Source of the DNA: Sphingobacterium alimentarium
GTDB lineage: Bacteria; Bacteroidota; Bacteroidia; Sphingobacteriales; Sphingobacteriaceae
Length of the DNA: 64,000 nucleotides
Reading direction: 5' to 3'
Assembly: GCF_004342685.1 (NCBI RefSeq)
Contig: NZ_SMBZ01000014.1
Location: 1 to 64,000, forward strand
The position numbers and the translations under genes are program-made. Every line of letters begins with the position of its first letter. Position 1 is the first letter of the stretch. Below are positions 8,206 through 18,083 of the stretch, piece after piece. The notes under the pieces were generated by a model. It was not told the DNA's origin. It did not search any database and was given only the letters and a program-made list of their open reading frames with translations.

Positions 8206-11200
8206 GTGAATATTCAGGAAATCTTAGCACATTACGGACAGACAACGCAAGTAACTTCACTTGTAAAAGCAATTCAATCAAAAAATCCTAAAATCCAACT
8301 CAAAGGGCTTATTGGATCATCGGATGCCATGGTAGCGGCTTCTGCTTATCAGTTACAAGTGCGCCCCTATGTGTTTATTTTACCTACACACGAAGATGCT
8401 TCTTATTTTTTGAGCGACTTAGAAAGTTTGTTTGATAAGCAGATTTTGTTTTTTCCGTCTTCCTATCGTAAATCTTTTGATTTTACGCAGCTGGATAGCG
8501 CCCATGTGTTGCAGCGTGCCGAGACGTTAAGTTCGTTGAATCATACTTCGGAGCTACCCAAAATCGTAGTCACTTACCCTGAAGCAATCGCCGAAAAAGT
8601 TATCAACCGTACCGATTTAGAGAAAAACACCTTAGCAATTACACAGAATACAAAGCTGAGCATTGAGTTTATCAATGAATTCTTGTACGAGTACGATTTC
8701 GAAAGAGTGGATTTCGTCTATGAGCCGGGACAGTTTGCGATACGTGGTGGCATAGTGGATATATTCTCATTTTCCAATGATTTGCCTTATCGCGTGGAAT
8801 TCTTTGGCGATGAGATCGAGAGCATCCGTACATTTGATATCGAGAGCCAGCTATCGGTGAATAAGATACATACGGTGACGATTGTGCCCAATGTACAAGC
8901 TAAGTTTTTGGCAAGTAACCATATTTCCCTACTGGAATATGTTGACCGAGACACAGTAGTGTGGATTAAGGATGTGCAATTCACACTGGATGTTATCCAA
9001 GAGGGTTACAAAAAAGCTTCACAGCTTTGGAAAGCCTTATCGGAAGCAGACCTCAAAGCCAATCCGGATTTAGTAGACCCGCGGTTTACGTTTACGGACG
9101 ACAAAAACTTTGGGTCTATGTTGTTCGATTTTCCCAATGTGGAATTTGGGAAGCAATTTTTCTTTAAGGCGGATGAGGTTATTACTTTTGACACCCATCC
9201 ACAGCCTTCGTTCAATAAGGATTTCAACTTGTTGATACACAATTTCAAGGACAACGAAAGCAAAAAGATACAGAATCTGATATTTTCGGATTCGACAAAG
9301 CAGGTGGAGCGTATTTACGCCATCCTAGATGATATAGACAAGTCCGTAACTTTCACGCCAGTGTACAAAGCACTACGTGAAGGCTTCCGGGATGACAGCA
9401 TTAAATTGGCCTGTTATACCGCCCACCAAATTTTTGACCGTTACTATAAATACAAACGCATAAAAGCCTACGAGCGCTCGCAAGCAATTACACTGAAGGA
9501 ATTGCGTGATCTCAAGCCGGGCGATTACATCACACACATCGACCACGGTGTAGGTAAATATGCCGGTCTAGAAAAGGTTGATGTCAACGGCAAAACGCAA
9601 GAGATGATTCGTCTGATATATGCAGACAATGACCTTTTGTATGTCAATATCAACTCCCTAAACCGTATTTCCAAATATTCAGGTAAGGAAGGAACCGTGC
9701 CGAAGATGAATAAATTGGGCACGGATACTTGGGACAAGCTTAAAAAAACAACCAAGAAAAAGGTTAAAGATATTGCGCGTGACTTAATTAAACTTTATGC
9801 GGTGCGTAAAGCACAAACAGGGAATGCCTTTAGTCCTGATTCCTACTTACAAAAAGAACTTGAAGCATCCTTCATCTACGAAGACACGCCGGATCAAGAA
9901 AAGGCTACAGCCGATGTGAAGCGTGACATGGAATCACCGCATCCGATGGATAGATTAGTCTGTGGAGATGTGGGTTTTGGCAAGACCGAAGTGGCAATCC
10001 GCGCAGCTTTCAAAGCTGTAGCAGACAGCAAGCAGGTGGCTGTATTGGTGCCCACTACCATTTTGGCCTTACAACACTTTCGCACATTCTCGGAACGCTT
10101 AAAAGGCCTACCCGCTAATATTGATTACATCAACCGCTTTAAGTCGACAAAGCAAATCAAGGAGACTCTACAGAAACTTGCCGAAGGAAAAGTGGATATT
10201 ATCATTGGTACCCATCGGTTGGTGAGTAAAGATGTGAAATTCAAGGATCTTGGATTGATGATAATTGACGAAGAACAAAAGTTTGGCGTTTCAGTCAAAG
10301 AGAAACTAAAAGTGATGCGCGCGAATGTAGATTCGTTGACACTGACCGCAACACCTATTCCACGTACGCTCCACTTTTCGCTGATGGGAGCACGTGATCT
10401 AAGCATTATTTCTACGCCTCCTCCGAATAGACAACCGGTACAAACCGAATTGCACGTATTCAATGAGACGCTAATTCAAGAAGCCGTTTCTTACGAGATT
10501 GACAGAGGTGGTCAGGTGTTCTTCATTCACAATCGTGTGGCGGATTTGAAGCAACTGGGTGCGATGATACAAAAGCTAGTACCTGGGGCGCGCGTAGGTG
10601 TAGCTCATGGCCAGTTGGAAGGTGATGACTTGGAAGATGTGATGCTGAAATTTATCAACCACGAATTTGATGTTCTCGTTGCTACGACTATTATTGAGGC
10701 AGGATTGGATATACCAAATGCCAATACGATTATAATCAACCACGCACATATGTTTGGATTGAGTGACTTGCACCAGATGCGCGGTCGCGTAGGGCGTTCG
10801 AATAAAAAAGCGTTTTGTTACTTGTTGAGTCCTCCGATGTCTACCCTGACTCCAGAAGCATACAAACGTCTTTCGGCGATCGAGGAATTCTCGGAGCTCG
10901 GTTCGGGTTTTAATGTCGCTATGCGTGATTTGGATATTCGGGGTTCGGGCAATCTGCTGGGTGCCGAGCAGTCGGGATTTATCGCGGAGATTGGTTTTGA
11001 AATGTACAATAAGATTTTGGACGAAGCGGTTCAAGAGTTGAAGGATGATGAGTTTGGGGATCTATTTGCTGACGAGCAAAACCGTAAGTATGTGTCCTTT
11101 ACGCAGATTGACACCGATTTGGAAGTGATGATCCCGGACGAGTATGTGACGAATATTGGCGAACGCTATAACTTATATAACGAGATTGCGAAACTGGAGA

Positions 11201-11541
11201 ATGAGCAGCAATTAACAGCCTTTGAGAAGGAATTAGAAGACCGATTTGGTCCTATTCCTGCACCTGTATTTGAACTATTCAACACGTTGCGCTTGCAGTG
11301 GTTGGGTAAAGAGATTGGGTTCGAGAAGATTATGTACAAAAAACAGACCCTCAAAGGTTTCTTTGTCAATAATGCCAAATCCAGCTATTACGAATCCGAA
11401 CAGTTTGGAAAGGTATTGGCATTTGTAGGCGCAAACCCATCGATTAGTAATTTAAAAGAAGTAAAAGGACAGTTGCGCTTAGCATTAAGCAATATTACAA
11501 CGATAGATTATGCTTTGCATTTGTTGAAGCAGATGGTTTAA
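8206..11541 (+). CDS. mfd: transcription-repair coupling factor Mfd
   Basis: 1111 residues, GTG start. Mfd removes stalled RNA polymerase from DNA lesions and recruits the UvrABC excision machinery. The order matches the family: UvrB-like N-terminal modules (GQFAIRGGIVDIFSF, YRVEFFGDEIESIR), the RNA-polymerase-interacting CarD/RID region (LKPGDYITHIDHGVGKYAGL near 430), RecG-like helicase motifs (GDVGFGKTE Walker A near 587; DEEQ near 687 in place of DExH; TLTATPIPRTL; ATTIIEAGLDIP; QMRGRVGRS), and a C-terminal TRCF domain. The length is close to other Bacteroidetes Mfd proteins. A palindromic repeat lies just after the stop. Confidence 0.98.
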   Translation: MNIQEILAHYGQTTQVTSLVKAIQSKNPKIQLKGLIGSSDAMVAASAYQLQVRPYVFILPTHEDASYFLSDLESLFDKQILFFPSSYRKSFDFTQLDSAHVLQRAETLSSLNHTSELPKIVVTYPEAIAEKVINRTDLEKNTLAITQNTKLSIEFINEFLYEYDFERVDFVYEPGQFAIRGGIVDIFSFSNDLPYRVEFFGDEIESIRTFDIESQLSVNKIHTVTIVPNVQAKFLASNHISLLEYVDRDTVVWIKDVQFTLDVIQEGYKKASQLWKALSEADLKANPDLVDPRFTFTDDKNFGSMLFDFPNVEFGKQFFFKADEVITFDTHPQPSFNKDFNLLIHNFKDNESKKIQNLIFSDSTKQVERIYAILDDIDKSVTFTPVYKALREGFRDDSIKLACYTAHQIFDRYYKYKRIKAYERSQAITLKELRDLKPGDYITHIDHGVGKYAGLEKVDVNGKTQEMIRLIYADNDLLYVNINSLNRISKYSGKEGTVPKMNKLGTDTWDKLKKTTKKKVKDIARDLIKLYAVRKAQTGNAFSPDSYLQKELEASFIYEDTPDQEKATADVKRDMESPHPMDRLVCGDVGFGKTEVAIRAAFKAVADSKQVAVLVPTTILALQHFRTFSERLKGLPANIDYINRFKSTKQIKETLQKLAEGKVDIIIGTHRLVSKDVKFKDLGLMIIDEEQKFGVSVKEKLKVMRANVDSLTLTATPIPRTLHFSLMGARDLSIISTPPPNRQPVQTELHVFNETLIQEAVSYEIDRGGQVFFIHNRVADLKQLGAMIQKLVPGARVGVAHGQLEGDDLEDVMLKFINHEFDVLVATTIIEAGLDIPNANTIIINHAHMFGLSDLHQMRGRVGRSNKKAFCYLLSPPMSTLTPEAYKRLSAIEEFSELGSGFNVAMRDLDIRGSGNLLGAEQSGFIAEIGFEMYNKILDEAVQELKDDEFGDLFADEQNRKYVSFTQIDTDLEVMIPDEYVTNIGERYNLYNEIAKLENEQQLTAFEKELEDRFGPIPAPVFELFNTLRLQWLGKEIGFEKIMYKKQTLKGFFVNNAKSSYYESEQFGKVLAFVGANPSISNLKEVKGQLRLALSNITTIDYALHLLKQMV

Positions 11542-11550
11542 ATAAGCAAA

Positions 11551-11650
11551 TCGTCATTTCAAAAGAAACACCGTGGAGTGAGAAATCTAAACGATTAGTT
11601 GTTAAAACTTTAGATTTCTCTATTCCGTTACATTTCATTCGAAATGACGA
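11551..11650. repeat. dispersed inverted-repeat element, copy 1
   Basis: Outer arms TCGTCATTTC / GAAATGACGA are a perfect 10-bp pair. Inner arms GAGAAATCTAAA / TTTAGATTTCTC are a perfect 12-bp pair. It lies between the convergent mfd and M14 genes, where no other terminator is visible. Related copies are at 49388 and 53552. Confidence 0.75.
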
Positions 11651-11670
11651 CCATAAAATGGCTGATAGCT

Positions 11671-14169
11671 TTAATCCACTTGAAAAACAGCATTTGCCAT
11701 TACCAGCTTGCCTGAATCCCAAAAATTTCGGAACAAAACATTATCCACGAGATAAACGATAGTGCCTGCCCCTACGGATTCTGTTCCGAAGACTAAACCA
11801 TTTTTAATTTGCTTGCTTAGGTGCTGACCTACAAAACCACTCATTAAGGCATTCTCATGGATATAACCGACATTCCAGCCCGCACCATCTTTATAGTATT
11901 GATAAAGCGTTCCGTTTTGACGTAATGTATAATATTCTTTGTTGCCGTACATTAACGGATGTGTAGCATCGAAGTCCACTTTGTAAATCGCACCAGCTGT
12001 ATATTCTTTCAATGATTCGCGCTCACGATCAGCATAAGGCTTCAATGGGTCTTCCTTGGCCTTTGCAGTAGTATCCTGCTTTACAGGCTTAAGCTTTACC
12101 CAACTTTGCGCGGAAAGCTGCGCTACTGCACTTTCTAGTGCAATCACCTTACCGCCTGCACGTAGCCAATTGGCAAAATTTTCCCCCTGCGTCTTATCAT
12201 TTAAGAAAGGATAACTTCCGCCAGGCATAATAAACACATCTATTTCTGACCATTTGATACGTCCTATATCTTTCGGATGCACCAAAATAATAGGGTATTG
12301 CAATTGTTGATCGAAATAGTGCCACACTTCGCCAACATTCAAAGCGCGTTGACCTTCACCAGCTAGCATAAGAACTTTAGGCGCCTTGATAGTTTTTACA
12401 TCTGAACTACCCAAATCCTTTGCTCCTTCGAGGATGCCCGAACTGATGGTATATACCTTGACACTGTGTTTATCCGCTAGTTCCTTTAAAGATTTCTGGA
12501 TCTCCTGTGCCTTATTTGTAGAAGACATAACCAACAACGAACCACGCGGAAAATCTTCCCCATTTAATTTGAAAGCATAGTCCGAACGCTTCACACTTAT
12601 TTTCTTTTGTAATAATGATGCTAACAGCTGAGCCGACGAAAAACCATCCCATTTAATAGCATAGCCAAAACTATTGCCTATCGTATTATTCACTTTCTCA
12701 AGCGCATACGGCTTGATACCGCTTACTTTGGTTTGACTCGCGACACCTTGAAGACCATATACGTAAGGCATCGACCATGCAGTGATATCATATGTGACAG
12801 AGTCCTTCAACTTAGCTTCCGGCTCAAACAAGACGCGCACCAACGCAGCTTTGGGTTGGTTGCCCGGAATTACCAAATCTTTAGTCTTGGCCGTATAAGT
12901 TGTGGATTTCTTAGTTGAATAATCAAGTCCTTTGAAAGTTCCTTCTGCAGTATAGTAACGGATATTATTTTTGTCCATCAAATCCAATAACGACCGAATG
13001 CGTGATTCATGATTTGGCTCATATTTAATAATATAACTTTGAAAAGATGCCAACTCACCGCTGTTCGCTTTGGTATAGAAACTTTTAAATTCTTCCACGA
13101 CTTTGGAGGAGTTTTGTGACACGATTTCCACCAAATTCATACCTGATGCATGATGTTGTATAGCTCGATCTACCAAAGTCAGCGTATCTTTCTGATCGGT
13201 ATACACGCCCAAGCCAGCAGAACTATTTCCCGCTTTCTCGTACGTCATACCAATAGCACCTGAATATATCGGGTAAGTATCGCCGTAGGATGGATAGAAT
13301 AAGTCAAAGCGTTCTTTGGTAAAATACAACCAGCCTTTTTGATCAAAATATTTAGCATTGTGCTGCCCGATGGTCGTTTGAAACTCTCTTTGCCACGGTG
13401 TTATCACTTCATGCAGTGGTTCAGCTGCAGGAGGGAAATAATAAGGCGCGTTAATACCCATTTCATGGAAGTCAATATGAATATGTGGCAACCAAGCATT
13501 GTAGATTTTCATACGTTGCTGACTTTCTACTTGAGTCTGCCATGCCCAGTCACGATTTAAGTCAAAATAATAATGATTCACACGCCCTCCAGGCCACGGT
13601 TCGCTATGTTCCCTCGCATATAGATCGGGATGATATTTGGCTCCTAGAATTCCATTTTGCCAATTATTATAACGCTCAGTTCCATCAGGATTCAGACACG
13701 GATCTATAATTACCAATGTATTTTCTAATTGCTTTTGTGATGCAGAATTTTGCTGATTCACCAGTTGATATAAGGTCATCATGGAGGACTCCATCGAAGA
13801 AGTCTCATTCCCATGTGCATTGTTACTCATCCATATGATGGCAGGCATATCTCGCACGGTCCCACTTCCCTTTGTCTCTCCCGCAATTTGTAAATTACTT
13901 TTCCGAATATCCTCTAGCCTTGATATATTCTTACCAGAAGAAATAAAAAATACATACATGGGTCTTCCTTCAAAGGATACCCCATATTGCTCATACTTCA
14001 CCTGATTGGGAACCTGAGTAGACACATGCTTGTAGTATTCCAACACTTTCCAATGCGGTGTAATCTTGGTCCCTATTTGATATCCTAAAAATTCTTGGGG
14101 AGACTTAAGTTGCGCCATCGCTAGTGAACTTAAGCTGCAGGTAATAATAAAGGCTAGTATTCTTTTCAT
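11671..14169 (-). CDS. M14 family zinc carboxypeptidase, secreted
   Basis: 832 residues with a signal peptide (MKRILAFIITCSLSSLAMA). The M14 zinc site is HGNE (His119, Glu122), with the third His at about 235 in HIHIDFHEMG. The substrate-binding region reads PDGTERY, and the catalytic Glu is in MTYEKAGNSSAG near 330. After the peptidase domain (to ~360) comes a long extension ending in a glutamine-amidotransferase-like fold (PKVLMLAGEG, VFIMPGGSYPF), as in other large Bacteroidetes M14 proteins. It likely trims C-terminal residues from peptides or cell-wall material outside the cytoplasm. Confidence 0.93.
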   Translation of the reverse strand: MKRILAFIITCSLSSLAMAQLKSPQEFLGYQIGTKITPHWKVLEYYKHVSTQVPNQVKYEQYGVSFEGRPMYVFFISSGKNISRLEDIRKSNLQIAGETKGSGTVRDMPAIIWMSNNAHGNETSSMESSMMTLYQLVNQQNSASQKQLENTLVIIDPCLNPDGTERYNNWQNGILGAKYHPDLYAREHSEPWPGGRVNHYYFDLNRDWAWQTQVESQQRMKIYNAWLPHIHIDFHEMGINAPYYFPPAAEPLHEVITPWQREFQTTIGQHNAKYFDQKGWLYFTKERFDLFYPSYGDTYPIYSGAIGMTYEKAGNSSAGLGVYTDQKDTLTLVDRAIQHHASGMNLVEIVSQNSSKVVEEFKSFYTKANSGELASFQSYIIKYEPNHESRIRSLLDLMDKNNIRYYTAEGTFKGLDYSTKKSTTYTAKTKDLVIPGNQPKAALVRVLFEPEAKLKDSVTYDITAWSMPYVYGLQGVASQTKVSGIKPYALEKVNNTIGNSFGYAIKWDGFSSAQLLASLLQKKISVKRSDYAFKLNGEDFPRGSLLVMSSTNKAQEIQKSLKELADKHSVKVYTISSGILEGAKDLGSSDVKTIKAPKVLMLAGEGQRALNVGEVWHYFDQQLQYPIILVHPKDIGRIKWSEIDVFIMPGGSYPFLNDKTQGENFANWLRAGGKVIALESAVAQLSAQSWVKLKPVKQDTTAKAKEDPLKPYADRERESLKEYTAGAIYKVDFDATHPLMYGNKEYYTLRQNGTLYQYYKDGAGWNVGYIHENALMSGFVGQHLSKQIKNGLVFGTESVGAGTIVYLVDNVLFRNFWDSGKLVMANAVFQVD

Positions 14170-14241
14170 ATTCTAGTTAACAATACTGCAATATAGAAAT
14201 AAATCTATTTAAATCTTACTTGTAGACGACTGTTTTGTCAC

Positions 14242-14270
14242 TTGTATTTAATGGATATTTTTTAGCTTTG
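14242..14270 (+). promoter_or_regulatory. promoter of the Cys/Met PLP enzyme gene
   Basis: TTG at 14242-14244 (-33 type) and TAGCTTTG at 14263-14270 (-7 type), 18 bases apart. The ATG follows 16 bases later. Confidence 0.6.
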
Positions 14271-14286
14271 AGAAAACCTATTACAA

Positions 14287-15471
14287 ATGAGAAAGACGGA
14301 AACGAACTTGATACACATGGGTGAAGAGCACAACCAGACAAAGGCTGTAGTTACTCCCATTTACCAGACCTCTACCTATTTTGCGGATGAGGATTTGGAT
14401 CAATATATTACGGCAGCGACCACACCTAAACATCCTGAATTTTATCATCGTCATGGCAACCCGACGAATAGTCAAGTAGCCGCAATCGTGGCCAATCTAG
14501 AAAAGACTGAAGATGCCCTCGTGCTGGCCACGGGAATGGCTGCAATTAGCACTGCTATACTGGCCATAGTAAAAGCAGGAGATCACATCGTCGCGCAAAA
14601 CGCACATTACTCAGGCGCTACCCTTTTCTTGAAAGACTTTCTATCCGAATACGGCGTTACAGTTACGCATGTGGACCAAACAGACAATAATGCTTTTGCA
14701 CAAGCGATCCAAGAAAACACCAAACTTATCTATATAGAAACACCTTCTAACCCCAACTTAGATATTACAGATTTAGAATATGTTGGAAAATTAGGTAAGG
14801 AAAGAGGCATCATTACGATGGTGGACAATACATTTTCTTCACCGATCAATCAAATTCCTGCGGAATTTGGGGTTGACGTTATCGTGCACAGCGCCACGAA
14901 ATATCTTGGTGGTCATTCCGATCTCACAGCAGGCATAGTCTGCGGAAGCAAAGAATACATTACCAAAGTATGGAGACGATCCATTACTCTGGGAGCTAGC
15001 TTAAGTCCTTTTGACTCCTGGCTGTTGCTTCGTGGTTTAAAAACTCTAAGCTTACGTGTAAATCAAATTAATGCGAATGCGCTAGCTTTGGCCAAATGGC
15101 TAGAACAAAATTCTGCAATCAAGAAGGTGGCCTATACTGGACTTGAATCCCACCCACAGCATGCATTAGCTGCTAAGCAAATGAAGGGGCATACCGGAAT
15201 GCTTTGCATCGAAGTCGCTGGTACAGATGAGTCTCAAGAATTTAAAAATGCACAGACTATATTAAGCAACCTTAAAATTTTCGCCAATGCCGCAAGTCTT
15301 GGAGGAGTGGAATCTTTGGTCGTTCACCCAGCAAGTATGTGGGGCGCGCACCACTCTTCTACACAGAAGAAAGTTTCGGGTATCACGCGAGGAATGTTGC
15401 GTATATCAGTCGGCATCGAACATATTGACGATATTATTGCCGATTGGGAACAAGCCATATCCCATATTTAA
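14287..15471 (+). CDS. Cys/Met metabolism PLP enzyme (cystathionine gamma-synthase / gamma-lyase type)
   Basis: 394 residues. It covers the full Cys/Met-metabolism PLP fold: YHRHGNPTNSQVAAI near 57, the PLP phosphate/ring region ATGMAAI near 83, IYIETPSNPNLD near 156, MVDNTFSSP, and the PLP-binding Lys in HSATKYLGGHSD near 205. The C-terminal SLGGVESLVVHPASM loop is typical of the gamma-family. The active could be cystathionine gamma-synthase, gamma-lyase or methionine gamma-lyase; the sequence alone does not separate these. It is monocistronic by context, with its own promoter and a terminator right after the stop. Confidence 0.9.
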   Translation: MRKTETNLIHMGEEHNQTKAVVTPIYQTSTYFADEDLDQYITAATTPKHPEFYHRHGNPTNSQVAAIVANLEKTEDALVLATGMAAISTAILAIVKAGDHIVAQNAHYSGATLFLKDFLSEYGVTVTHVDQTDNNAFAQAIQENTKLIYIETPSNPNLDITDLEYVGKLGKERGIITMVDNTFSSPINQIPAEFGVDVIVHSATKYLGGHSDLTAGIVCGSKEYITKVWRRSITLGASLSPFDSWLLLRGLKTLSLRVNQINANALALAKWLEQNSAIKKVAYTGLESHPQHALAAKQMKGHTGMLCIEVAGTDESQEFKNAQTILSNLKIFANAASLGGVESLVVHPASMWGAHHSSTQKKVSGITRGMLRISVGIEHIDDIIADWEQAISHI

Positions 15472-15476
15472 ATAAA

Positions 15477-15506
15477 AAAAGCCTTGAAAACATATTCAAG
15501 GCTTTT
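15477..15506. terminator. bidirectional rho-independent terminator
   Basis: GCCTTGAA / TTCAAGGC arms flanked by an A-run on the left and T4 on the right, between the convergent PLP-enzyme and TlpA genes. Confidence 0.85.
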
Positions 15507-15525
15507 ACAATATTCATTAGGATGT

Positions 15526-16647
15526 CTATTTTAATAGCTCTTCTAATTTAGCTTCCAACGCTTCTCCTCGAAGATTTGAAGCTACAATCTTACCGTCTTT
15601 GTCTAACAAGAAATTTTGTGGAATACTACGCACAGAATACAATGCTGCAGCATCCGATTTCCATCCTTTTAGGTCCGACACTTGAGGCCATTGCTCTAAT
15701 TTATCATCCGCAATAGCTTTTAACCATGCATCTTTTTTGCCTGGATTATCCAATGAAACACCTAATATGGTGAACCCTTTTTCTTTATATTTATTAAAAG
15801 CGGCTACCAAATTTGGATTCTCTTGGCGGCATGGTCCACACCATGATGCCCAGAAATCTACTAGCACATACTTCCCTCTTAACGACGATAAAGCAAGTTG
15901 GTTGCCTGCTGTATCTGGTAAAGAGAAATCCGGAGCAATAGCCCCAACGGCTACAGTCTTCAAACTTGCGATTCTTTCTGCCAATGATTTACCCTTATCA
16001 CTAGACTGAAGATCCGCTGGGAAAGATTTAAAATATCCTTCATATTCTACCACATTGTCAGCACCAAGATTTTGATCAAGTATGTTCAGAGAAATATAGT
16101 TTTTTGCGGATTTGATATAATCGGCATCTATCGCTTTAAGTTTATCAAAAAGAGGAACAATCTCCTCACGAAGACCATTTACAAACTCTTCATCTTCGCG
16201 TTGTTCATCTGTAGCGGCATAATACTTCTTATTTACCCCTTCAATAGCATCTTCAGTCTCCTTCTTTAAGGATTTAAGCTTAGCAAATTCTTCATTCAGC
16301 GTATTACCCGAAACCTTTGCTGTCTGCAGCGAAGATCCTTCAATATTAATAACTCCTTTAGAAAGATAGACAGAACCGACATCCGGATTGTTTAGCTGAC
16401 GAAGCGGCGACCCATCTTCCGAAAGTACTACATAGGCTTCCACAGGATTAGCTACTGTACCGTTTATGGTAAATTGTCCATTTGTGATGGCTGCTGAATC
16501 TAGTTTGCGCTGTCCCCCATCGACATATTGTAAGTATACTTTAGCGGGTGCATTGTACGAAGCAATTTTACCTTTTAATGTAAAATCTTCTTGAGCAAAT
16601 GTTAATGCTGGAATACCAGCCAACAATGCAATTAATATATTTTTCAT
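15526..16647 (-). CDS. TlpA-family thiol-disulfide oxidoreductase with DUF4369 N-terminus
   Basis: 373 residues from MKNILIALLAG; an upstream in-frame ATG at 16671 would put residues before the signal peptide. A DUF4369-like beta-rich region (FTLKGKIASYNAPAKVYLQY) and a helical linker precede an AhpC/TSA-TlpA thioredoxin domain. The active site is WASWCGPCRQEN. It is exported to the periplasm, where this group reduces or resolves disulfides. Bacteroidetes encode many paralogues; a shorter one is at 53665. The partner is unknown. Confidence 0.9.
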   Translation of the reverse strand: MKNILIALLAGIPALTFAQEDFTLKGKIASYNAPAKVYLQYVDGGQRKLDSAAITNGQFTINGTVANPVEAYVVLSEDGSPLRQLNNPDVGSVYLSKGVINIEGSSLQTAKVSGNTLNEEFAKLKSLKKETEDAIEGVNKKYYAATDEQREDEEFVNGLREEIVPLFDKLKAIDADYIKSAKNYISLNILDQNLGADNVVEYEGYFKSFPADLQSSDKGKSLAERIASLKTVAVGAIAPDFSLPDTAGNQLALSSLRGKYVLVDFWASWCGPCRQENPNLVAAFNKYKEKGFTILGVSLDNPGKKDAWLKAIADDKLEQWPQVSDLKGWKSDAAALYSVRSIPQNFLLDKDGKIVASNLRGEALEAKLEELLK

Positions 16648-16743
16648 TGTGATAAATTTATTTGTTGCCATATATGGTTAAATATACAGCGAATATTTTG
16701 TGTTATTTATTATTTGTCTGGTTTTAACGCTCATTTAACAATA

Positions 16744-17553
16744 CTACCAACGACCACTAGCACCGCCGCCGCCGAAGCCACCGCCGCCAAAACCGCCAAA
16801 ACCGCCACCTGATCCGCCGCCAAAACCGCCGCCTCTGCTAGAGCCGCCACCTCCGCCGCCCATACCATTCAACAGCATCCACCAGAATAAATCATTCGAG
16901 CCTTTGCCGTTGATCATACGACCGCCTTTATTATTGCCGCCACCACCTTTCGATATCAAGGCAAAAATCACAACAATAATAATGATTACCGCGATTCCAC
17001 TTATTCCACCTTTTCCATCCTTAACACGTTGTTTGCGCTCAGCTTTATATTCTCCTTTGGTGTATGAGATAATCGAGTTCGTCGCGTTATCCAAGCCTTC
17101 ATAATAATTGCCTGACCGGAATGAAGGTTTGATGTCATTTTCAATAATTCGATACGCTATAGCGTCAGGAAGCGCTCCTTCTACACCATATCCAGTTTGT
17201 ATGGTCACAGCGCGGTCACCGATAGCAGCCAATAGCATGACGCCATTATTATACTTCGCCTGACCCACACCCCATTTTTGAGCTAAACGGACTGCATAAT
17301 CCGCTACATCATAACCATCCGTACTATTGACTAATACGACAGCGATTTGTGTAGAAGTAGTATCATTGAATGCGACTAGCTTTTGTTCTAAAGCTGCCCT
17401 TTCATTCGCTGACAAGGTATTTGTGTAATCCGTCACAATGGTACGCGACACTTCAGGAAGATTCTGAGCGTACAGTGAGTTTATCCCACAAACACTAAGT
17501 ATACAGGTAAAAAAAAGAAGTACGGAAAATATATTTACTTTAAAAAATTTCAT
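16744..17553 (-). CDS. TPM-domain protein with glycine-rich C-terminus
   Basis: 269 residues from MKFFKVNIFS, chosen because it gives a signal peptide and sits 10 bases after the upstream gene's stop; the longer frame overlaps that gene. The TPM domain (IVTDYTNTLSANERAALEQKL to NATNSIISY) is followed by a membrane segment (GISGIAVIIIIVVIFALIS), then a Gly/Ser/Phe tail ending GGGGASGRW. This matches the YgcG-like architecture: periplasmic domain, membrane anchor, low-complexity tail. TPM domains have been linked to membrane-protein maintenance and to acid phosphatase activity in plants; the bacterial role is uncertain. It is the last gene of lemA-TPM-TPM. Confidence 0.9.
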   Translation of the reverse strand: MKFFKVNIFSVLLFFTCILSVCGINSLYAQNLPEVSRTIVTDYTNTLSANERAALEQKLVAFNDTTSTQIAVVLVNSTDGYDVADYAVRLAQKWGVGQAKYNNGVMLLAAIGDRAVTIQTGYGVEGALPDAIAYRIIENDIKPSFRSGNYYEGLDNATNSIISYTKGEYKAERKQRVKDGKGGISGIAVIIIIVVIFALISKGGGGNNKGGRMINGKGSNDLFWWMLLNGMGGGGGGSSRGGGFGGGSGGGFGGFGGGGFGGGGASGRW

Positions 17554-17563
17554 AGGTGCAAGT

Positions 17564-17998
17564 TTAATTACCAAAGTGTATATCGTTAGGCAATTCGTTT
17601 ACATCGTCTTCTCGACGAGGAAAATAATGGTGCAATTGCTCTCCCGCATCGTGAATGCCCGCTACCAATCCACTTGCAAAATCCCCATTTCGAAAATGTA
17701 ACAACATTTTCTCTTTAGTCTTTTCCCAAAAGTCTGCTTCTACCCGTGAATTTATTCCCGTATCTCCTATTATGGCAAATTGATGATCCTGTACAGCGAG
17801 GTATAAAAGTACACCATTACGCAGGCGCGTCTTGTGCATTTTCAAACTCTCAAAGTATTTTGTCGCCTTTTCTATGGCAGTTTTGCCGTCGCCCACCACA
17901 TTTTCTATGACTACCCGAATCTCTCCTGAAGTCATATTCTCCGCAACACTCACGGCGTCCACTACGCGCTCTTGTTCTTCTTCGTTTAATATTGTCAT
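17564..17998 (-). CDS. cytosolic TPM-domain protein
   Basis: 144 residues: a lone TPM domain (SGEIRVVIENVVGD, NGVLLYLAVQDHQFAIIGDTGIN, FWEKTKEKMLLHFRNGDFASGL) without a signal peptide or membrane anchor. It sits between lemA and the membrane-anchored TPM gene, the arrangement seen repeatedly in Bacteroidetes, so the three products probably act together at the envelope. The function is unknown. Confidence 0.9.
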   Translation of the reverse strand: MTILNEEEQERVVDAVSVAENMTSGEIRVVIENVVGDGKTAIEKATKYFESLKMHKTRLRNGVLLYLAVQDHQFAIIGDTGINSRVEADFWEKTKEKMLLHFRNGDFASGLVAGIHDAGEQLHHYFPRREDDVNELPNDIHFGN

Positions 17999-18083
17999 AG
18001 TTGGCAGATATAATTGAAAAAGATGAATATAGTATACGGATTCGCACCTATATTCATCTTATACAATCGATTAAAGAATATTC

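Noticed and set aside
10576..11034. 152-codon minus-strand frame inside mfd
   Set aside because: Antisense shadow of conserved helicase motifs; no promoter, and its composition follows the mfd codons.
16744..16860. Dense GGN repeats that look like a tandem repeat array
   Set aside because: They encode the glycine-rich tail normal for this TPM family; no unit is repeated exactly.
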